A stretch of DNA of 64,000 bases from Nocardia terrae (GCF_009760405.1 NZ_WRPP01000003.1:930001-994000); one strand, 5' to 3'. Positions 39,950 to 48,891 are shown, counted from the stretch's first letter. Made by a program: numbers and translations. Notes: generated by a model not told the origin, from the letters alone.

Positions 39950-40549
39950 CTAGTAGGTGACTGCAGCCAACGCCACGGTGATCAGCAGTAGACCGATGGC
40001 GACGAGCAGTAGCCGTGTCGCCCATCGGAGTCTCTGGTAGCGGTACCAGTGCAGGCCGGATGCTCTCCATAGCTCGACAAGCGCACCCCGAAGCTGCTGT
40101 TCCGGGGATTGCTCAGCTATCGCTTGTCGGAACTCATCGAAAGTCGGCCAGCGGGAGCTGATGCTCGTGTAGTTGTAGACAGCCGCCGCAGCCTCTCGGG
40201 GGCCGTAGAACCGATGATCGATGCGGAACAAAGTGATCAGCGCCGTCGCCGCACAGGTGACTGATGCGGCGACCACGACGAGTGCACCAAATGCCGAAAT
40301 CAGCACCGCGAGGTTGAGCCGGTGCGTGCCTTTCAGGGACAGAGCCAACGCAGTGCCCGCGACCACCAGTGCATTGGTACTCAGCACTGCCCCAGCTCGC
40401 GCTGTGACGGCGCCTCTGAGCTGATCCTCGCGCGCAATATGCCAACGGATCGTTTCCAGTGTGAGCCCACGTTCCCGACCAGCGGCCCCTCCCTCTATCA
40501 CCACATGATTGTCACCGAATGTGGTTGCGAGGAAGGCTAAATCATCCAC
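39950..40549 (-). CDS. multi-helix membrane protein, possible effector-type topology
   Basis: A 199-residue protein: an N-terminal soluble helix (ETIRWHIAREDQLRGAVTAR), membrane helices at about 52-70 and 79-108, a cytoplasmic helical region with a Tyr/Arg-rich end (LHWYRYQRLRWATR), and a final helix (176-197). I cannot name its family. The layout of paired helices, cytoplasmic helical segment and terminal helix resembles the membrane effectors of Pycsar/SLATT-type defence modules, but no nucleotide cyclase is seen nearby, so this is only a lead. Confidence 0.65.
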   Translation of the reverse strand: MDDLAFLATTFGDNHVVIEGGAAGRERGLTLETIRWHIAREDQLRGAVTARAGAVLSTNALVVAGTALALSLKGTHRLNLAVLISAFGALVVVAASVTCAATALITLFRIDHRFYGPREAAAAVYNYTSISSRWPTFDEFRQAIAEQSPEQQLRGALVELWRASGLHWYRYQRLRWATRLLLVAIGLLLITVALAAVTY

Positions 40550-40644
40550 CGGATGCCCCGGAACGATCTCGCCAGGCTTGGGAGTTCACAGCGCTGCCTG
40601 ACCAACCGCAGCTAGCAGACCGAACCAGTTGTCCCGCTTCAGCT

Positions 40645-41313
40645 TCACTCCGCGAGCAAGCGCCGAGTGAAGCCTGCATCCACAAGGCTGGAATACGCTT
40701 TCAGAACCTCTCCAGGCACGTCCTGCTCTATGGCCCAACCCTTCGCTGGGTAGACCCAGATTCGCTGCGTATCACCCACCAGCATGTTGATCACGCGATC
40801 CGTATCGCCGATGGCGGCGACATAGTCGTCCAGGTCGAGCGGCAGCGATCCACAGACCACATCGACCTCGGGCCAACGCTTTCGGCAGATCGCATAGCTG
40901 CGACGCTGCTGGTACGGGCGCGAGATCAGCATGACCGACTTGATCGAGTCGAGGTGGCCGCGTTCAGCGAGCAGCGACCGGGTGAAGTCGATGTTGTCGC
41001 CGGTATTGGTCGCCTTCGGCTCGACAAGGATTGATTCGGCCGGCACCCCGAGGTCGATGGCACGCTCCCGGAAGTGCACGGCCTCTCCGCGGGGGAACCG
41101 GTCTACCGTCGTCGGCGCGTTCGCACCGGTGAACACGATGAGTGGGAAGGTCCCCGCGTGATAAAGGTCGGCGACATAGGTAGCGACTCCAATGTCGTGA
41201 CCACCGAGGCCGACACCAACATCGACCGGACGCGGCTCGTGATGCATCTGGTTGTAGTCCCAGAGGATCTCGACATCCGAGCGGTACTCCGCAGGCAAGG
41301 TTGTCGTCGGCAT
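40645..41313 (-). CDS. YdcF/DUF218-like protein
   Basis: A 222-residue protein with a DUF218-type core: VDVGVGLGGHDIGVATYVADLY, PLIVFTGANAPTTVDRFP, EAVHFRERAIDLGVPAESIL, then EPKATNTGDNIDFTRSLL, and a MLISRPYQQRRSYA segment. Members bind S-adenosylmethionine or act in envelope metabolism; no activity can be assigned here. ATG 41313 has AGAGGAG upstream. It follows the GntR gene by 11 bp, a pairing common on actinobacterial plasmids and integrated elements. Confidence 0.8.
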   Translation of the reverse strand: MPTTTLPAEYRSDVEILWDYNQMHHEPRPVDVGVGLGGHDIGVATYVADLYHAGTFPLIVFTGANAPTTVDRFPRGEAVHFRERAIDLGVPAESILVEPKATNTGDNIDFTRSLLAERGHLDSIKSVMLISRPYQQRRSYAICRKRWPEVDVVCGSLPLDLDDYVAAIGDTDRVINMLVGDTQRIWVYPAKGWAIEQDVPGEVLKAYSSLVDAGFTRRLLAE

Positions 41314-41324
41314 CGGAGGCTCCT

Positions 41325-42089
41325 CTACTCGGGCAGCTTGAAGTCGTACGTCCACGAGAACCGGGATGCCGCGTGGACGCCACGCGCAAACTCGATCAGA
41401 ACATCATTCGCGGTGTAGGTGCGACGCGTAAGGATCATCACCGGTTCCCCAGAGGGCAGTTCGAGGGTCTCGGCCTCTTCCGGGGTGGGCATGCGCGCGA
41501 AGATCGTTTCCGACATGTGGTCGGGTTCGTAGCCCTGGAGGGTGAGAACGGCCAGGCCACCACCAGGGCCCGCAGGTCCCGGTGTGGGATCCACCAACGG
41601 TGTTCCCTCGACGATCTCGGGAAGGTAGTAGCTGTTCAGGGTGTGGGTCGGCCTTCCTGCGTCCTTGACGGTGCGTGCGCGCTCGTAGACAAGCGAACCT
41701 GGTTGCAGCCCATAGGCTTCCGCGATCTCCGGATCCGCCTCCATGAGCCTGACGGTCTGTGTCTGGTCGGTTCGTTGCCACGGCCGGCCGGATGCCTCAC
41801 GGTCAGCGATGAACGCAACCGTGTCGCCGTACTTCCACTTCTTCTTCGAGTACCGCTCGGTGCCCATCCGTCGCATAGGCGGGCGCTCGCGTACGACGGT
41901 TCCGCGGCGCCTGATCGGCGTCACCAGCCCTTCCGATTCCAGCTGCCCGACCGCCTGGCGGATGGTCTTGATGTTGACGCCGTAACGCTCGGCTAACTCC
42001 TCCTGCTTGGGAAGCGTTGCGCCAGGCAGGTATTCGCCCTGATTGATGGCTTCACGCAGGTTGGCCGCCACTTCTCGGTATCCGCTCAT
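41325..42089 (-). CDS. GntR/HutC-family repressor of the element
   Basis: A 254-residue regulator with an N-terminal winged HTH (YREVAANLREAINQGEYLPG, then LPKQEELAERYGVNIKTIRQ) and a C-terminal UTRA ligand-binding domain (about 80-245, with PGSLVYERARTV and a SETIFARMPTPEEA segment). It is of the type of KorSA of pSAM2, which represses plasmid transfer and replication genes. ATG 42089 is used. It is divergent from the transfer operon across a repeat-rich operator region and probably also autoregulated. Confidence 0.88.
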   Translation of the reverse strand: MSGYREVAANLREAINQGEYLPGATLPKQEELAERYGVNIKTIRQAVGQLESEGLVTPIRRRGTVVRERPPMRRMGTERYSKKKWKYGDTVAFIADREASGRPWQRTDQTQTVRLMEADPEIAEAYGLQPGSLVYERARTVKDAGRPTHTLNSYYLPEIVEGTPLVDPTPGPAGPGGGLAVLTLQGYEPDHMSETIFARMPTPEEAETLELPSGEPVMILTRRTYTANDVLIEFARGVHAASRFSWTYDFKLPE

Positions 42090-42203
42090 GTCGCTCAGGT
42101 GCTCTCTCGTCGCTGGTCTGCGGAGTCGTCGCCAATAAGAGTAGCCATAATCCAGCAATTGAGGAATACGGTCAAATAGAACCAGCTGTATTGCCCAACT
42201 ACT

Positions 42204-42250
42204 AGCTACTTGCTCCAATAGAGCTACCTCTATTGGAGCTACTTGCTCCA
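42204..42250. promoter_or_regulatory. operator region of the GntR repressor
   Basis: A perfect 12-bp inverted repeat GCTCCAATAGAG-CTAC-CTCTATTGGAGC (42212-42239) is nested between two copies of AGCTACTTGCTCCA (42204-42217 and 42237-42250, 33 bp apart, about three helical turns). It lies in the 260-bp gap between the divergent GntR gene and the transfer operon. Confidence 0.75.
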
Positions 42251-42349
42251 GAGGCTCGAAACTCCAACTAGTTCAAAGGGAGTGGGGCCGATGGCTCTCC
42301 AGAATTCGACTCATCCAGCCAGCTCATCTGACCGCGGGGCAGGTGCGTG

Positions 42350-42610
42350 ATGGCCGTGAGCGTGTACGCAAAAAGCCGCGCTGAGCAGCTGAAAGAAGTT
42401 CGCTACGTTGCTGGACAGACCATCCACTACGGCGCGGCGAAGCAACACCAGATCCGCATTCCGGGACTCGTGTCCGTCAAGTTCGGGGACGGTTCGCTGG
42501 AGCTCGATATCGAAGATGCTCACGCCCTCATGTTCGGTTTGGCGGTGGCCCTGGTCCAGGACGCCGCAGCCCTGAGGGAATCCGCAGCCGGGCCAAAGGC
42601 GGTCGCGTGA
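42350..42610 (+). CDS. small conserved element protein
   Basis: An 86-residue soluble protein with a beta-rich centre (QHQIRIPGLVSVKFGDGSLE) and a C-terminal helix (HALMFGLAVALVQDAAAL). Unknown function; first gene of the plus-strand transfer operon, directly downstream of the GntR operator, where regulatory or copy-control proteins are usual. ATG 42350 follows a GTG in the same frame (42347). The stop overlaps the next start (TGATG). Confidence 0.7.
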   Translation: MAVSVYAKSRAEQLKEVRYVAGQTIHYGAAKQHQIRIPGLVSVKFGDGSLELDIEDAHALMFGLAVALVQDAAALRESAAGPKAVA

Positions 42611-42762
42611 TGCGCATGCGGACCAGCCTCCTCGTGATCACGTCCCTGACAGTCGCCTACGTCTTGGTGACTCATCCCGCAGTCATCATCGTCCCGGCGT
42701 TCCTGATGGCCTTGTACGCCGCAAACCGTCGGCGCAGGCATGGCGCTTGGGGGCGACGATGA
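42610..42762 (+). CDS. 50-residue membrane protein
   Basis: A very short gene: MRMRTSLLVITSLTVAYVLV, then a second hydrophobic stretch (AVIIVPAFLMALYAA) and a basic end (RRRRHGAWGRR). Two short membrane helices or one hairpin. ATG 42610 overlaps the preceding stop and its own stop overlaps the next ATG by 4 bp, which supports real translation. Function unknown. Confidence 0.65.
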   Translation: MRMRTSLLVITSLTVAYVLVTHPAVIIVPAFLMALYAANRRRRHGAWGRR

Positions 42763-43055
42763 ACAGCCACGATTACGCGCGTCATCGGATCGGGCTGTCC
42801 GCGTACAACCGGGTCGAGTACGACGCGAACGGGCTGCTGCTAACCGGATTCCAGGCGGTTCCGTTGCGCTGGCGGTTGCCGGTGTTCTTCGGTTTGGTGC
42901 TGTTCGCGACCGGAATCGTGATCGGTATTCAGCTGGAGAAGCAGACCCCGGCGATGCCGGCGTCGGTGAACGTGTGCCGCGCTGATGAGGTCGACCGCAT
43001 CGACTGTGTCCACGTAACTCAGCCCGCTCCGACCGCCGTGGCGGTGATCCGATGA
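42759..43055 (+). CDS. single-helix membrane protein
   Basis: A 98-residue protein with a membrane helix at about 44-62 (LPVFFGLVLFATGIVIGIQL), a cytoplasmic N-terminus rich in Tyr/Arg/Asn, and an extracytoplasmic tail with two Cys (VCRADEVDRIDCV) that could form a disulfide. ATG 42759 overlaps the previous stop; the end overlaps the next start. No family recognised. Confidence 0.7.
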   Translation: MNSHDYARHRIGLSAYNRVEYDANGLLLTGFQAVPLRWRLPVFFGLVLFATGIVIGIQLEKQTPAMPASVNVCRADEVDRIDCVHVTQPAPTAVAVIR

Positions 43056-43372
43056 GTGCGCTGGACAAGGGGCACAGCGACATTCGCACGCTGGCCGCCG
43101 AGGAACAGCGGCTCGCCGTGACCGAGGGCGTCCTATCGGACTTGCTCGCAGCCGCGCTCGATGTGATGGAGCGCGGCGACCGGCGCGGTTGGGGCGGCGC
43201 GCGGCAGAAGCGTGATCACTGGGACGCGACACACGAGTCGGTACGGACCGACCGAGACAGTGCCGCGGATGCCTACCACGAGGCTCTCCTCGGTCGGAAC
43301 TCCATGGAGACGATCCGTGCAGCCCGAGAGAACGTCGCCAGGGCACACCGGGGAATCGGGCGGTCGCGATGA
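43052..43372 (+). CDS. charged helical protein of the transfer operon
   Basis: A 106-residue soluble, Arg/Asp/Glu-rich helical protein (ALDKGHSDIRTLAAEEQRLA near the start, AARENVARAHRGIGRSR at the end). No known domain. It overlaps both neighbours by 4 bp (ATGA), consistent with coupled translation in the operon. Confidence 0.65.
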   Translation: MSALDKGHSDIRTLAAEEQRLAVTEGVLSDLLAAALDVMERGDRRGWGGARQKRDHWDATHESVRTDRDSAADAYHEALLGRNSMETIRAARENVARAHRGIGRSR

Positions 43373-43848
43373 CTCGCAAGAACGTTCCTGGCACGGTCTA
43401 TCTGCTGCATTTCGACCAGCCATTCCACCACGCGCGTCACTACACGGGCTGGACCACCGACCTTGAGGCTCGACTGGCCGAGCATCGCGCCGGTCGCGGT
43501 GCTCGGTTGCTGGAGGTATTGCGCGACAAGGGGATCGGTTGGGAGTTGGCCCGCACCTGGTCGGGCACCCGAGGCCGCGAGCGCCAGCTCAAGCGCGAAG
43601 GTGGAGCGTCCCGACGCTGCCCGAAGTGCGGAGTCACACCACGCCGCGAACCCGACTCGGGCACTGCCGAGATGGCCGCAGTGATCGTGCAGGCCCGTCG
43701 CGATATCGCGGCCCGCCACCAAGTCCGTGACCGAGCCCGTCGTCCGGAGCGATGGGTAGGCCCGATGCCCGCCGAGGAACTGGCAGCGCTACTGGACGGC
43801 ATTGCCGCCCGGCAGGCCGCCCGTGCACGAAGGGAGCGAACCCGATGA
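43369..43848 (+). CDS. GIY-YIG-like endonuclease
   Basis: A 159-residue protein. Residues 8-80 follow the GIY-YIG pattern: GTVYLLHF, HYTGWTTDLEARLAEHRAG with the conserved Arg and His, GARLLEVLRDKG and ERQLKRE. The second motif YIG is YTG here. The C-terminal half (RRCPKCGVTPR) adds a CxxC pair and a basic helical tail. Such proteins are frequent on actinobacterial integrated elements; a role in DNA processing is likely but unproven. Confidence 0.72.
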   Translation: MTRKNVPGTVYLLHFDQPFHHARHYTGWTTDLEARLAEHRAGRGARLLEVLRDKGIGWELARTWSGTRGRERQLKREGGASRRCPKCGVTPRREPDSGTAEMAAVIVQARRDIAARHQVRDRARRPERWVGPMPAEELAALLDGIAARQAARARRERTR

Positions 43849-44912
43849 GCACGCAGAAGAGGAGGGACCGCTACACCCCGCTCGAGGCCCTGCACCGCAC
43901 GGAACTGATTGGGAGCCTGCGTGACTACGGTTACACCTACTCCGAGATCGCCCGCACACTGCAGATCTCGCTGAGCAAGGTCGAGAAGTGCCTCGGCGAG
44001 GCCGCGACCCTGCGGGCGCAGGGCTTGACCAAGGCCGAGGTAGCCGAGTTACTGCGGGTGCCTTACGGGTCGCTGAGTCGGATGCTGCCCGCCGCGCACA
44101 GTGCCACAATCACGGCCCGCCAGAACCAGGTCCTTGATCTCACCTCCGACATGCGCGGCGTACAGGTGGACTTGATCGCCGCATACCTCGACGTCGAGCT
44201 GAGCACCGCCTACAACATCGTGTCGTCGCTGATCGACAAAGGCTTGCTGTTCCCGCTCATTCGCGTGGGGCAGGGCCGAGCATGGGCTGTCCCGAAGAAG
44301 GAGGCCGCCTCACCTCGAGTTGGGTGGCGGACGAAGGACTGGGCCCCTTCGATGATGTGGGCCAACCACGATCGAGCCACTGCTCAGGCCCGCATCATGC
44401 TGGTCGGCTCTGACCCGCACCGCTGGGTGTCCGAACGCCAGCTGCGCCGCCGTGCCGAAGAGATTGCCGCTGCGGCGCGGGATGCGGCGGAGTTCAGCTC
44501 CAGCCGCGAGCCGCGCCCCGGCCGCCCGCACATCCACGACGGCTGGGTACTGCGCAAGACCAACGGCGAACTGCAGTGGTGGGCAGTGGAAGTCGAGCTC
44601 ACCCGCAAGTGGTCGACCGACATGGACATCGCGTTGCAAGGCGCCATGCGAGCCACCCAATCCGCACCACCGTTCCGGCAGGTCACCGAGTTGGCCGGGC
44701 TGCTGTACCTGTGTCGCACCAGCAGCGTCATGGACGGTGTCACCGCCGCGGTCGGCCGCCTGCCCGGCGACGTCGCCGCGATCGACATCGACTTCGAAAC
44801 CCGCGACCTCGACGACGACTGGAGCGCGTTCCTCGCCCGCCGCGCCGAACGCAAGGCCGCCGAGAAAGCCAAGCGCGACAAGCGCATTCACACCAGCAAG
44901 GAAGCATCATGA
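43845..44912 (+). CDS. replication-relaxation family protein
   Basis: A 355-residue DNA-binding protein. Residues 25-85 contain two HTH-like segments (YGYTYSEIARTLQISLSKVE and GLTKAEVAELLRVPYGSLSR). Residues 95-300 show the Replic_Relax pattern: a winged helix (QVDLIAAYLDVELSTAYNIV), NHDRATAQARIML, WVSERQLRR, RPHIHDGWVL and WWAVEVELTRKW. The family is implicated in plasmid replication or relaxosome function. It immediately precedes and overlaps the DNA-transfer ATPase, suggesting it brings the element's DNA to it (inference). Confidence 0.8.
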   Translation: MSTQKRRDRYTPLEALHRTELIGSLRDYGYTYSEIARTLQISLSKVEKCLGEAATLRAQGLTKAEVAELLRVPYGSLSRMLPAAHSATITARQNQVLDLTSDMRGVQVDLIAAYLDVELSTAYNIVSSLIDKGLLFPLIRVGQGRAWAVPKKEAASPRVGWRTKDWAPSMMWANHDRATAQARIMLVGSDPHRWVSERQLRRRAEEIAAAARDAAEFSSSREPRPGRPHIHDGWVLRKTNGELQWWAVEVELTRKWSTDMDIALQGAMRATQSAPPFRQVTELAGLLYLCRTSSVMDGVTAAVGRLPGDVAAIDIDFETRDLDDDWSAFLARRAERKAAEKAKRDKRIHTSKEAS

Positions 44913-46942
44913 GCAGCGACTGTGTCCCGCTGATCACCCCGCAGGACTGCGACCACGCCGACCCGCCCGCGATCTTCAATCCCTTCACCACCCCGACCGT
45001 CCCGACCACCACGCCCGCACCCACCGGGACCGGATTCGACCAGCTTGGGCCTCAAGCACCGCCCGGAGCCCCACAGGTGAAGTTGGCGGGCTGGCACGCT
45101 CCGGACCTGTCACAGGCCACCCACATCGCGGGAACCTCGCTGGTGGCCGGGGTGGTACTGGTCGCGATGCTCATCATGATCGTGGCCGTCGCCTACGGCT
45201 GGCCGCTGGAACCGCATCGGCTGCGCAACTTCGCCATCGCCTCTCTGTTGCTGCCGTTCGCTTCCATGGTGGCCGGCGGATCCCTGTCCACACCGGTCAC
45301 GTTGTTCTGGGCCGGGGCCTGCGAGGTCGCCGCCGGCGACTGGTCCGGGCTGCGGATGATGCTCGCGCTCGGTGCGCCCGTCGCGATGCTGGCCGCGACC
45401 TACTGGTGGGCCTCGTTCGTCCTGAAGACCAACACCGTCGGGCTCAAGCACCTCGGCCGCACCGAACGCGTCCAGGAAGCGCTGGCAGCCAAGAAGTTCC
45501 GAGCCGCCGCCCGCGCGGCCAAGCTCGGCGCCCCCTACAGCGCCGGCAGCTCGATCGTGCTGGGCACCCTGGCCGATCACCACGATTCCCGCCCGCAAGG
45601 GCTGTGGCGGGAGCTCACCGACCGCCACCGGCACTGGCTGATGGTGCCGCACAACGAGATCAAACGGCATCAGGGGATCGTGGCAACCACCCGCAGCGGC
45701 AAGACCGAGCTGATCAAACGCCACGCCGTCGCGACCTTCATCTATGAGTGGCATGCCTGGCAACGGTGGAAGGACGTGCCCGGCATGAGCACCCGGCACC
45801 CCAAACCGCGGCTGGTGATGATCACCTGCAAGGGCGGGGAGGACGACAGGGCCCTCGGCCGCGAATTGCTCGCCATCGCAATCGCCCTGGGCATCCCCCG
45901 CGACGAGATCGCCCTGGTGATGCCCGGAGAGGACCGCGTCGAGCTGTGGAAGGGCCTGCCGGTCCGCGACAAGCGCGCCATCGTCGCTGACCTGCTCAAC
46001 GCCGGAGAAGCGACCACCAGCGAGGGCCAGCACTTCGACGAGATGCGCCGCCGCATCATCGATCTGGTCCTCGGCGCCCCGAACGGCGAGATCAACAGCA
46101 GCGCCGAGTTCCTGGCCCGGCTGACCCCGGGCGAGATCAAGAAGGCATGGGACTACGCGCCCGATGTGATCCGCCAGGTCGACGCCCTGCAGAAGGAGAA
46201 GGTCCCGCAGATCGACGACGCACTCATCAAGTGCACCAACCTGTTCGAACTGCTCAAAGACCCCGACGGCCACGTGGTGTTCGACAACGGCAAGAACATC
46301 GACAACCTGACCTTGCTGTTCATGACCGTGCCCGCCCTGGACAAGGACGCCGCCCGCGCCCAGGTCGCGGCCACCATGCGCCTGGTCATGCAACGCGCCG
46401 GCCGCACCCTCAAACACCTGCGCCGCTCCAACACCCTCTACCTCGACGAAGCCTCCGCCCTCACCACAAAGAAGGGATCACTCGGGCTGGAAGAGATCGC
46501 CGAACGCGGTAGCTCGCAGGGCGTTGCGCTCGTCGTGTCCGGGCAGTCTCCCGAATCCCTGGCCCCCGACAAATGGACCCTGGACCGGCTGCTGAAGGCC
46601 CTCGCCGGCGGACTGATCATCGGCTACTGCGAAAACGTCGGCGAAATGTGCAAACACTTCGGCTCGGTCCGCACCATGCTGCCCTCCCGGCACCTGATCA
46701 AGGGGCAGCGCCACGGCGACGAGGGACAGGTTTCCGTCGGCGAGCGCTGGCTGGTCGACCCCGACCGCGTCCGCCGCTTCCAGCCGGGCGAGTTCGTCTT
46801 CGCCAAGGCCGGCCACGCCTGGTTCGGCCGCGTGGCCCTTCTCGACCTCACCCAGCTCACCCCACTGCCCGGTACCCCCGCTGCCGAAGCCGCCCAGCAC
46901 CAAGCCGCACCCGGCGACGGCCCCACTCTCGCCACCGCTTGA
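44909..46942 (+). CDS. FtsK/VirD4-like conjugative DNA-transfer ATPase
   Basis: A 677-residue membrane ATPase. A Pro/Thr-rich N-terminus (1-65) precedes four membrane helices (about 76-180). The motor domain has Walker A TTRSGKT (about 260-266) and Walker B TLYLDEAS (about 508-515), followed by VVSGQSPESL, the conserved sensor region of coupling-type ATPases. It is the candidate pump or coupling protein for element transfer (TraB-like role). ATG 44909 overlaps the preceding stop. The full frame to 44576 is antisense-like filler. Confidence 0.88.
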   Translation: MSSDCVPLITPQDCDHADPPAIFNPFTTPTVPTTTPAPTGTGFDQLGPQAPPGAPQVKLAGWHAPDLSQATHIAGTSLVAGVVLVAMLIMIVAVAYGWPLEPHRLRNFAIASLLLPFASMVAGGSLSTPVTLFWAGACEVAAGDWSGLRMMLALGAPVAMLAATYWWASFVLKTNTVGLKHLGRTERVQEALAAKKFRAAARAAKLGAPYSAGSSIVLGTLADHHDSRPQGLWRELTDRHRHWLMVPHNEIKRHQGIVATTRSGKTELIKRHAVATFIYEWHAWQRWKDVPGMSTRHPKPRLVMITCKGGEDDRALGRELLAIAIALGIPRDEIALVMPGEDRVELWKGLPVRDKRAIVADLLNAGEATTSEGQHFDEMRRRIIDLVLGAPNGEINSSAEFLARLTPGEIKKAWDYAPDVIRQVDALQKEKVPQIDDALIKCTNLFELLKDPDGHVVFDNGKNIDNLTLLFMTVPALDKDAARAQVAATMRLVMQRAGRTLKHLRRSNTLYLDEASALTTKKGSLGLEEIAERGSSQGVALVVSGQSPESLAPDKWTLDRLLKALAGGLIIGYCENVGEMCKHFGSVRTMLPSRHLIKGQRHGDEGQVSVGERWLVDPDRVRRFQPGEFVFAKAGHAWFGRVALLDLTQLTPLPGTPAAEAAQHQAAPGDGPTLATA

Positions 46943-46977
46943 GCCTTCCCTACGAAATCGATTGGAGCACAACCACT

Positions 46978-47601
46978 ATGCGCATCATCCGCAGCAACGA
47001 CGACCACGACGACGATCATGAACACCAGCACAATCGCAAACGCGGATCCGGCGGTCCGAACGAGCTCGGCGAGCTGGTCGCCGGCCTGCCCGACGGGCAA
47101 GTCGGAGACATCCTCGGCGACGAGGCCAGTGCCTTCATCGCCGCCGCGACCGTAGCCGCCGACGGCCCCGGCTTCCCACTCGGCCTCGACGTGCCGGAGG
47201 AAAGCATCCCCGCGAAACCTGTTCTGCGGCTGGTCACTCCCGAGAAGCACCTCGACACTGCCCCGTCTTCGCCAGCCCAGGCGGGTTTGCGGCCGCGGTT
47301 GCTGCGCGCCGGACTCGGCGGGTCGGCACTGGTGGCCGTGATCCTGCTGATTGCGGACTGGCGACAGCCCGCAGTGGTCGCAGCACCCCTGGCGGTCTAC
47401 GGACTGGGTTGGGTCGCCTACCTCTGGTGGAACGCCGCCCTGCGCCCACCGCTGCCGCAAACCCTCATCGCCCTCACCACCGCCATCGGCCGCGCTCTCG
47501 CCGCACTCCTACGCGGAATCTGCCGCACCTTCACCGGCGCCATCGCACGCATGGACCGCTCCCGCGACCGCCATGAGACCCGACGCACCGCCACCGCATG
47601 A
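46978..47601 (+). CDS. membrane protein with Asp/His-rich N-terminus
   Basis: A 207-residue protein. Residues 6-22 are almost entirely Asp, His, Asn and Glu (NDDHDDDHEHQHN), a likely metal-binding or disordered segment. Two membrane helices lie at about 110-127 and 130-150, and the C-terminus is strongly basic. Located after the transfer ATPase, it is a candidate for an SpdA-type spread or envelope-docking protein, but the sequence gives no direct proof. Confidence 0.7.
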   Translation: MRIIRSNDDHDDDHEHQHNRKRGSGGPNELGELVAGLPDGQVGDILGDEASAFIAAATVAADGPGFPLGLDVPEESIPAKPVLRLVTPEKHLDTAPSSPAQAGLRPRLLRAGLGGSALVAVILLIADWRQPAVVAAPLAVYGLGWVAYLWWNAALRPPLPQTLIALTTAIGRALAALLRGICRTFTGAIARMDRSRDRHETRRTATA

Positions 47602-47621
47602 ACTCCACGAAAGGAAAAACA

Positions 47622-48299
47622 ATGAACCGCAACGACATCCGTGCTGCCGGCTTCGGCATCGCGGGCGGCATGGTCGTCGCCATCGGAACCATCGCATACT
47701 TCGCGCTGGATCTGGAGGTCAAGATCCCCAACGCCATCCACCGCTGGCAGCTCTCCCCGGCCGATCGCACCGAATACGACGCCATCCGCCAGGCCCAGAC
47801 CGACAAGTACGCCGACGCCGACCGCAAACGCGAGCAGGCCCAGCTCGAAGTCCGCGCGAAGTTCCGGCCCGACCTGCTCAGCATCTCCCCGAAGGTGCCG
47901 GTGCTGTCGGAGCTGCCGCTCGAAGCCCTGATCAGCGAAATCCGCTACGCCAAGACCCGCAAGCGCCGCGCGATCGAAACAGCACGAGGCACGTTCACCT
48001 GCGGCGACAGCACCGACATGTGGACCCAGCAGATCGCCGCCCTGCGCAGCGAATTCCAGCGCCGTGACACCGAGCCGCTGTCATTCCTCGACCGTGCCCG
48101 CCATAACGCGGCCCGCCACGACGTGAACAGCCACGACGACGAATGGCCGCCATTCCGCGCCTTCAATCCGGCCACCGAACAGACCGCCGCCACCTTCCAC
48201 GAGGAGCAGGCCGTCGTCGCCAGTGACCCGCTGACGACGTACCCGCCCTACCCGGATTTCTCCGGACCCACCGCCCCAACCAGCACCGAGGAGCCGTGA
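47622..48299 (+). CDS. membrane-anchored transfer-operon protein
   Basis: A 225-residue protein: one N-terminal membrane anchor (about 8-29), a helical charged domain (EYDAIRQAQTDKYADADRKR onward), and a Pro/Thr-rich end (YPPYPDFSGPTAPTSTEEP). AAAGGA precedes ATG 47622; an in-frame ATG at 47598 is less likely. No family recognised. Probably acts at the cell envelope with its membrane-bound neighbours. Confidence 0.68.
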   Translation: MNRNDIRAAGFGIAGGMVVAIGTIAYFALDLEVKIPNAIHRWQLSPADRTEYDAIRQAQTDKYADADRKREQAQLEVRAKFRPDLLSISPKVPVLSELPLEALISEIRYAKTRKRRAIETARGTFTCGDSTDMWTQQIAALRSEFQRRDTEPLSFLDRARHNAARHDVNSHDDEWPPFRAFNPATEQTAATFHEEQAVVASDPLTTYPPYPDFSGPTAPTSTEEP

Positions 48300-48339
48300 T
48301 GCCGCCGTTCGCCGACCGCACAACCCGAGAGGAAAACCC

Positions 48340-48891
48340 ATGAGTATCAACCAATTCCGCCGGACCGCTCCCGGTGATGACAACAGCTCGGCTGTCCCAA
48401 ATGCCGAGGCCCAGGCCACAAACGTGGTGCCGGCCAAGGCTATCGAGGACTGGCTCGACGAACTCGCCGTTCTCTACGGTGCCAACGCCGCCCGCACCGC
48501 CTGTGAGCATCACGCACGAACACTGGGGCTGCTCGCCCGCGATACCGAGGACCAATGGCGCGGTGGGCTGCTGCGCGGCATGTGGTTCCTACTCGCCCAT
48601 GTCATCATGCGCGCCCCGCTAGCGCCCCTCGACAAAGGCCAGCGTCTGCTCGACATCGACGACCTAGTTGCACCGGCCTACCGGATGCTTCCCGCTGACC
48701 TCGGCGCAGATCACGTGTCGGCTGAAGACACCGGCGATCTACGGGCTGCCCACGCCTACAACCACGTTCGCGAGGTGCTGGTGGAGGCCGACGAGAAGAC
48801 CCTCACCGATTGGCGGTTCAGCAAACAACTGCTGGGCCTCGGTCCCGAAGACGACAGCCCTGCCGAAGCCGGCTACCCGAGCCGCGGCTGA
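48340..48891 (+). CDS. soluble helical element protein
   Basis: A 183-residue protein with a helical core (IEDWLDELAVLYGANAARTA, WRGGLLRGMWFLLAHVIMRA). No membrane anchor, no known motif. GAGAGGAAA precedes its ATG. It is one of a series of unassigned genes between the ATPase and the primase. Confidence 0.65.
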   Translation: MSINQFRRTAPGDDNSSAVPNAEAQATNVVPAKAIEDWLDELAVLYGANAARTACEHHARTLGLLARDTEDQWRGGLLRGMWFLLAHVIMRAPLAPLDKGQRLLDIDDLVAPAYRMLPADLGADHVSAEDTGDLRAAHAYNHVREVLVEADEKTLTDWRFSKQLLGLGPEDDSPAEAGYPSRG

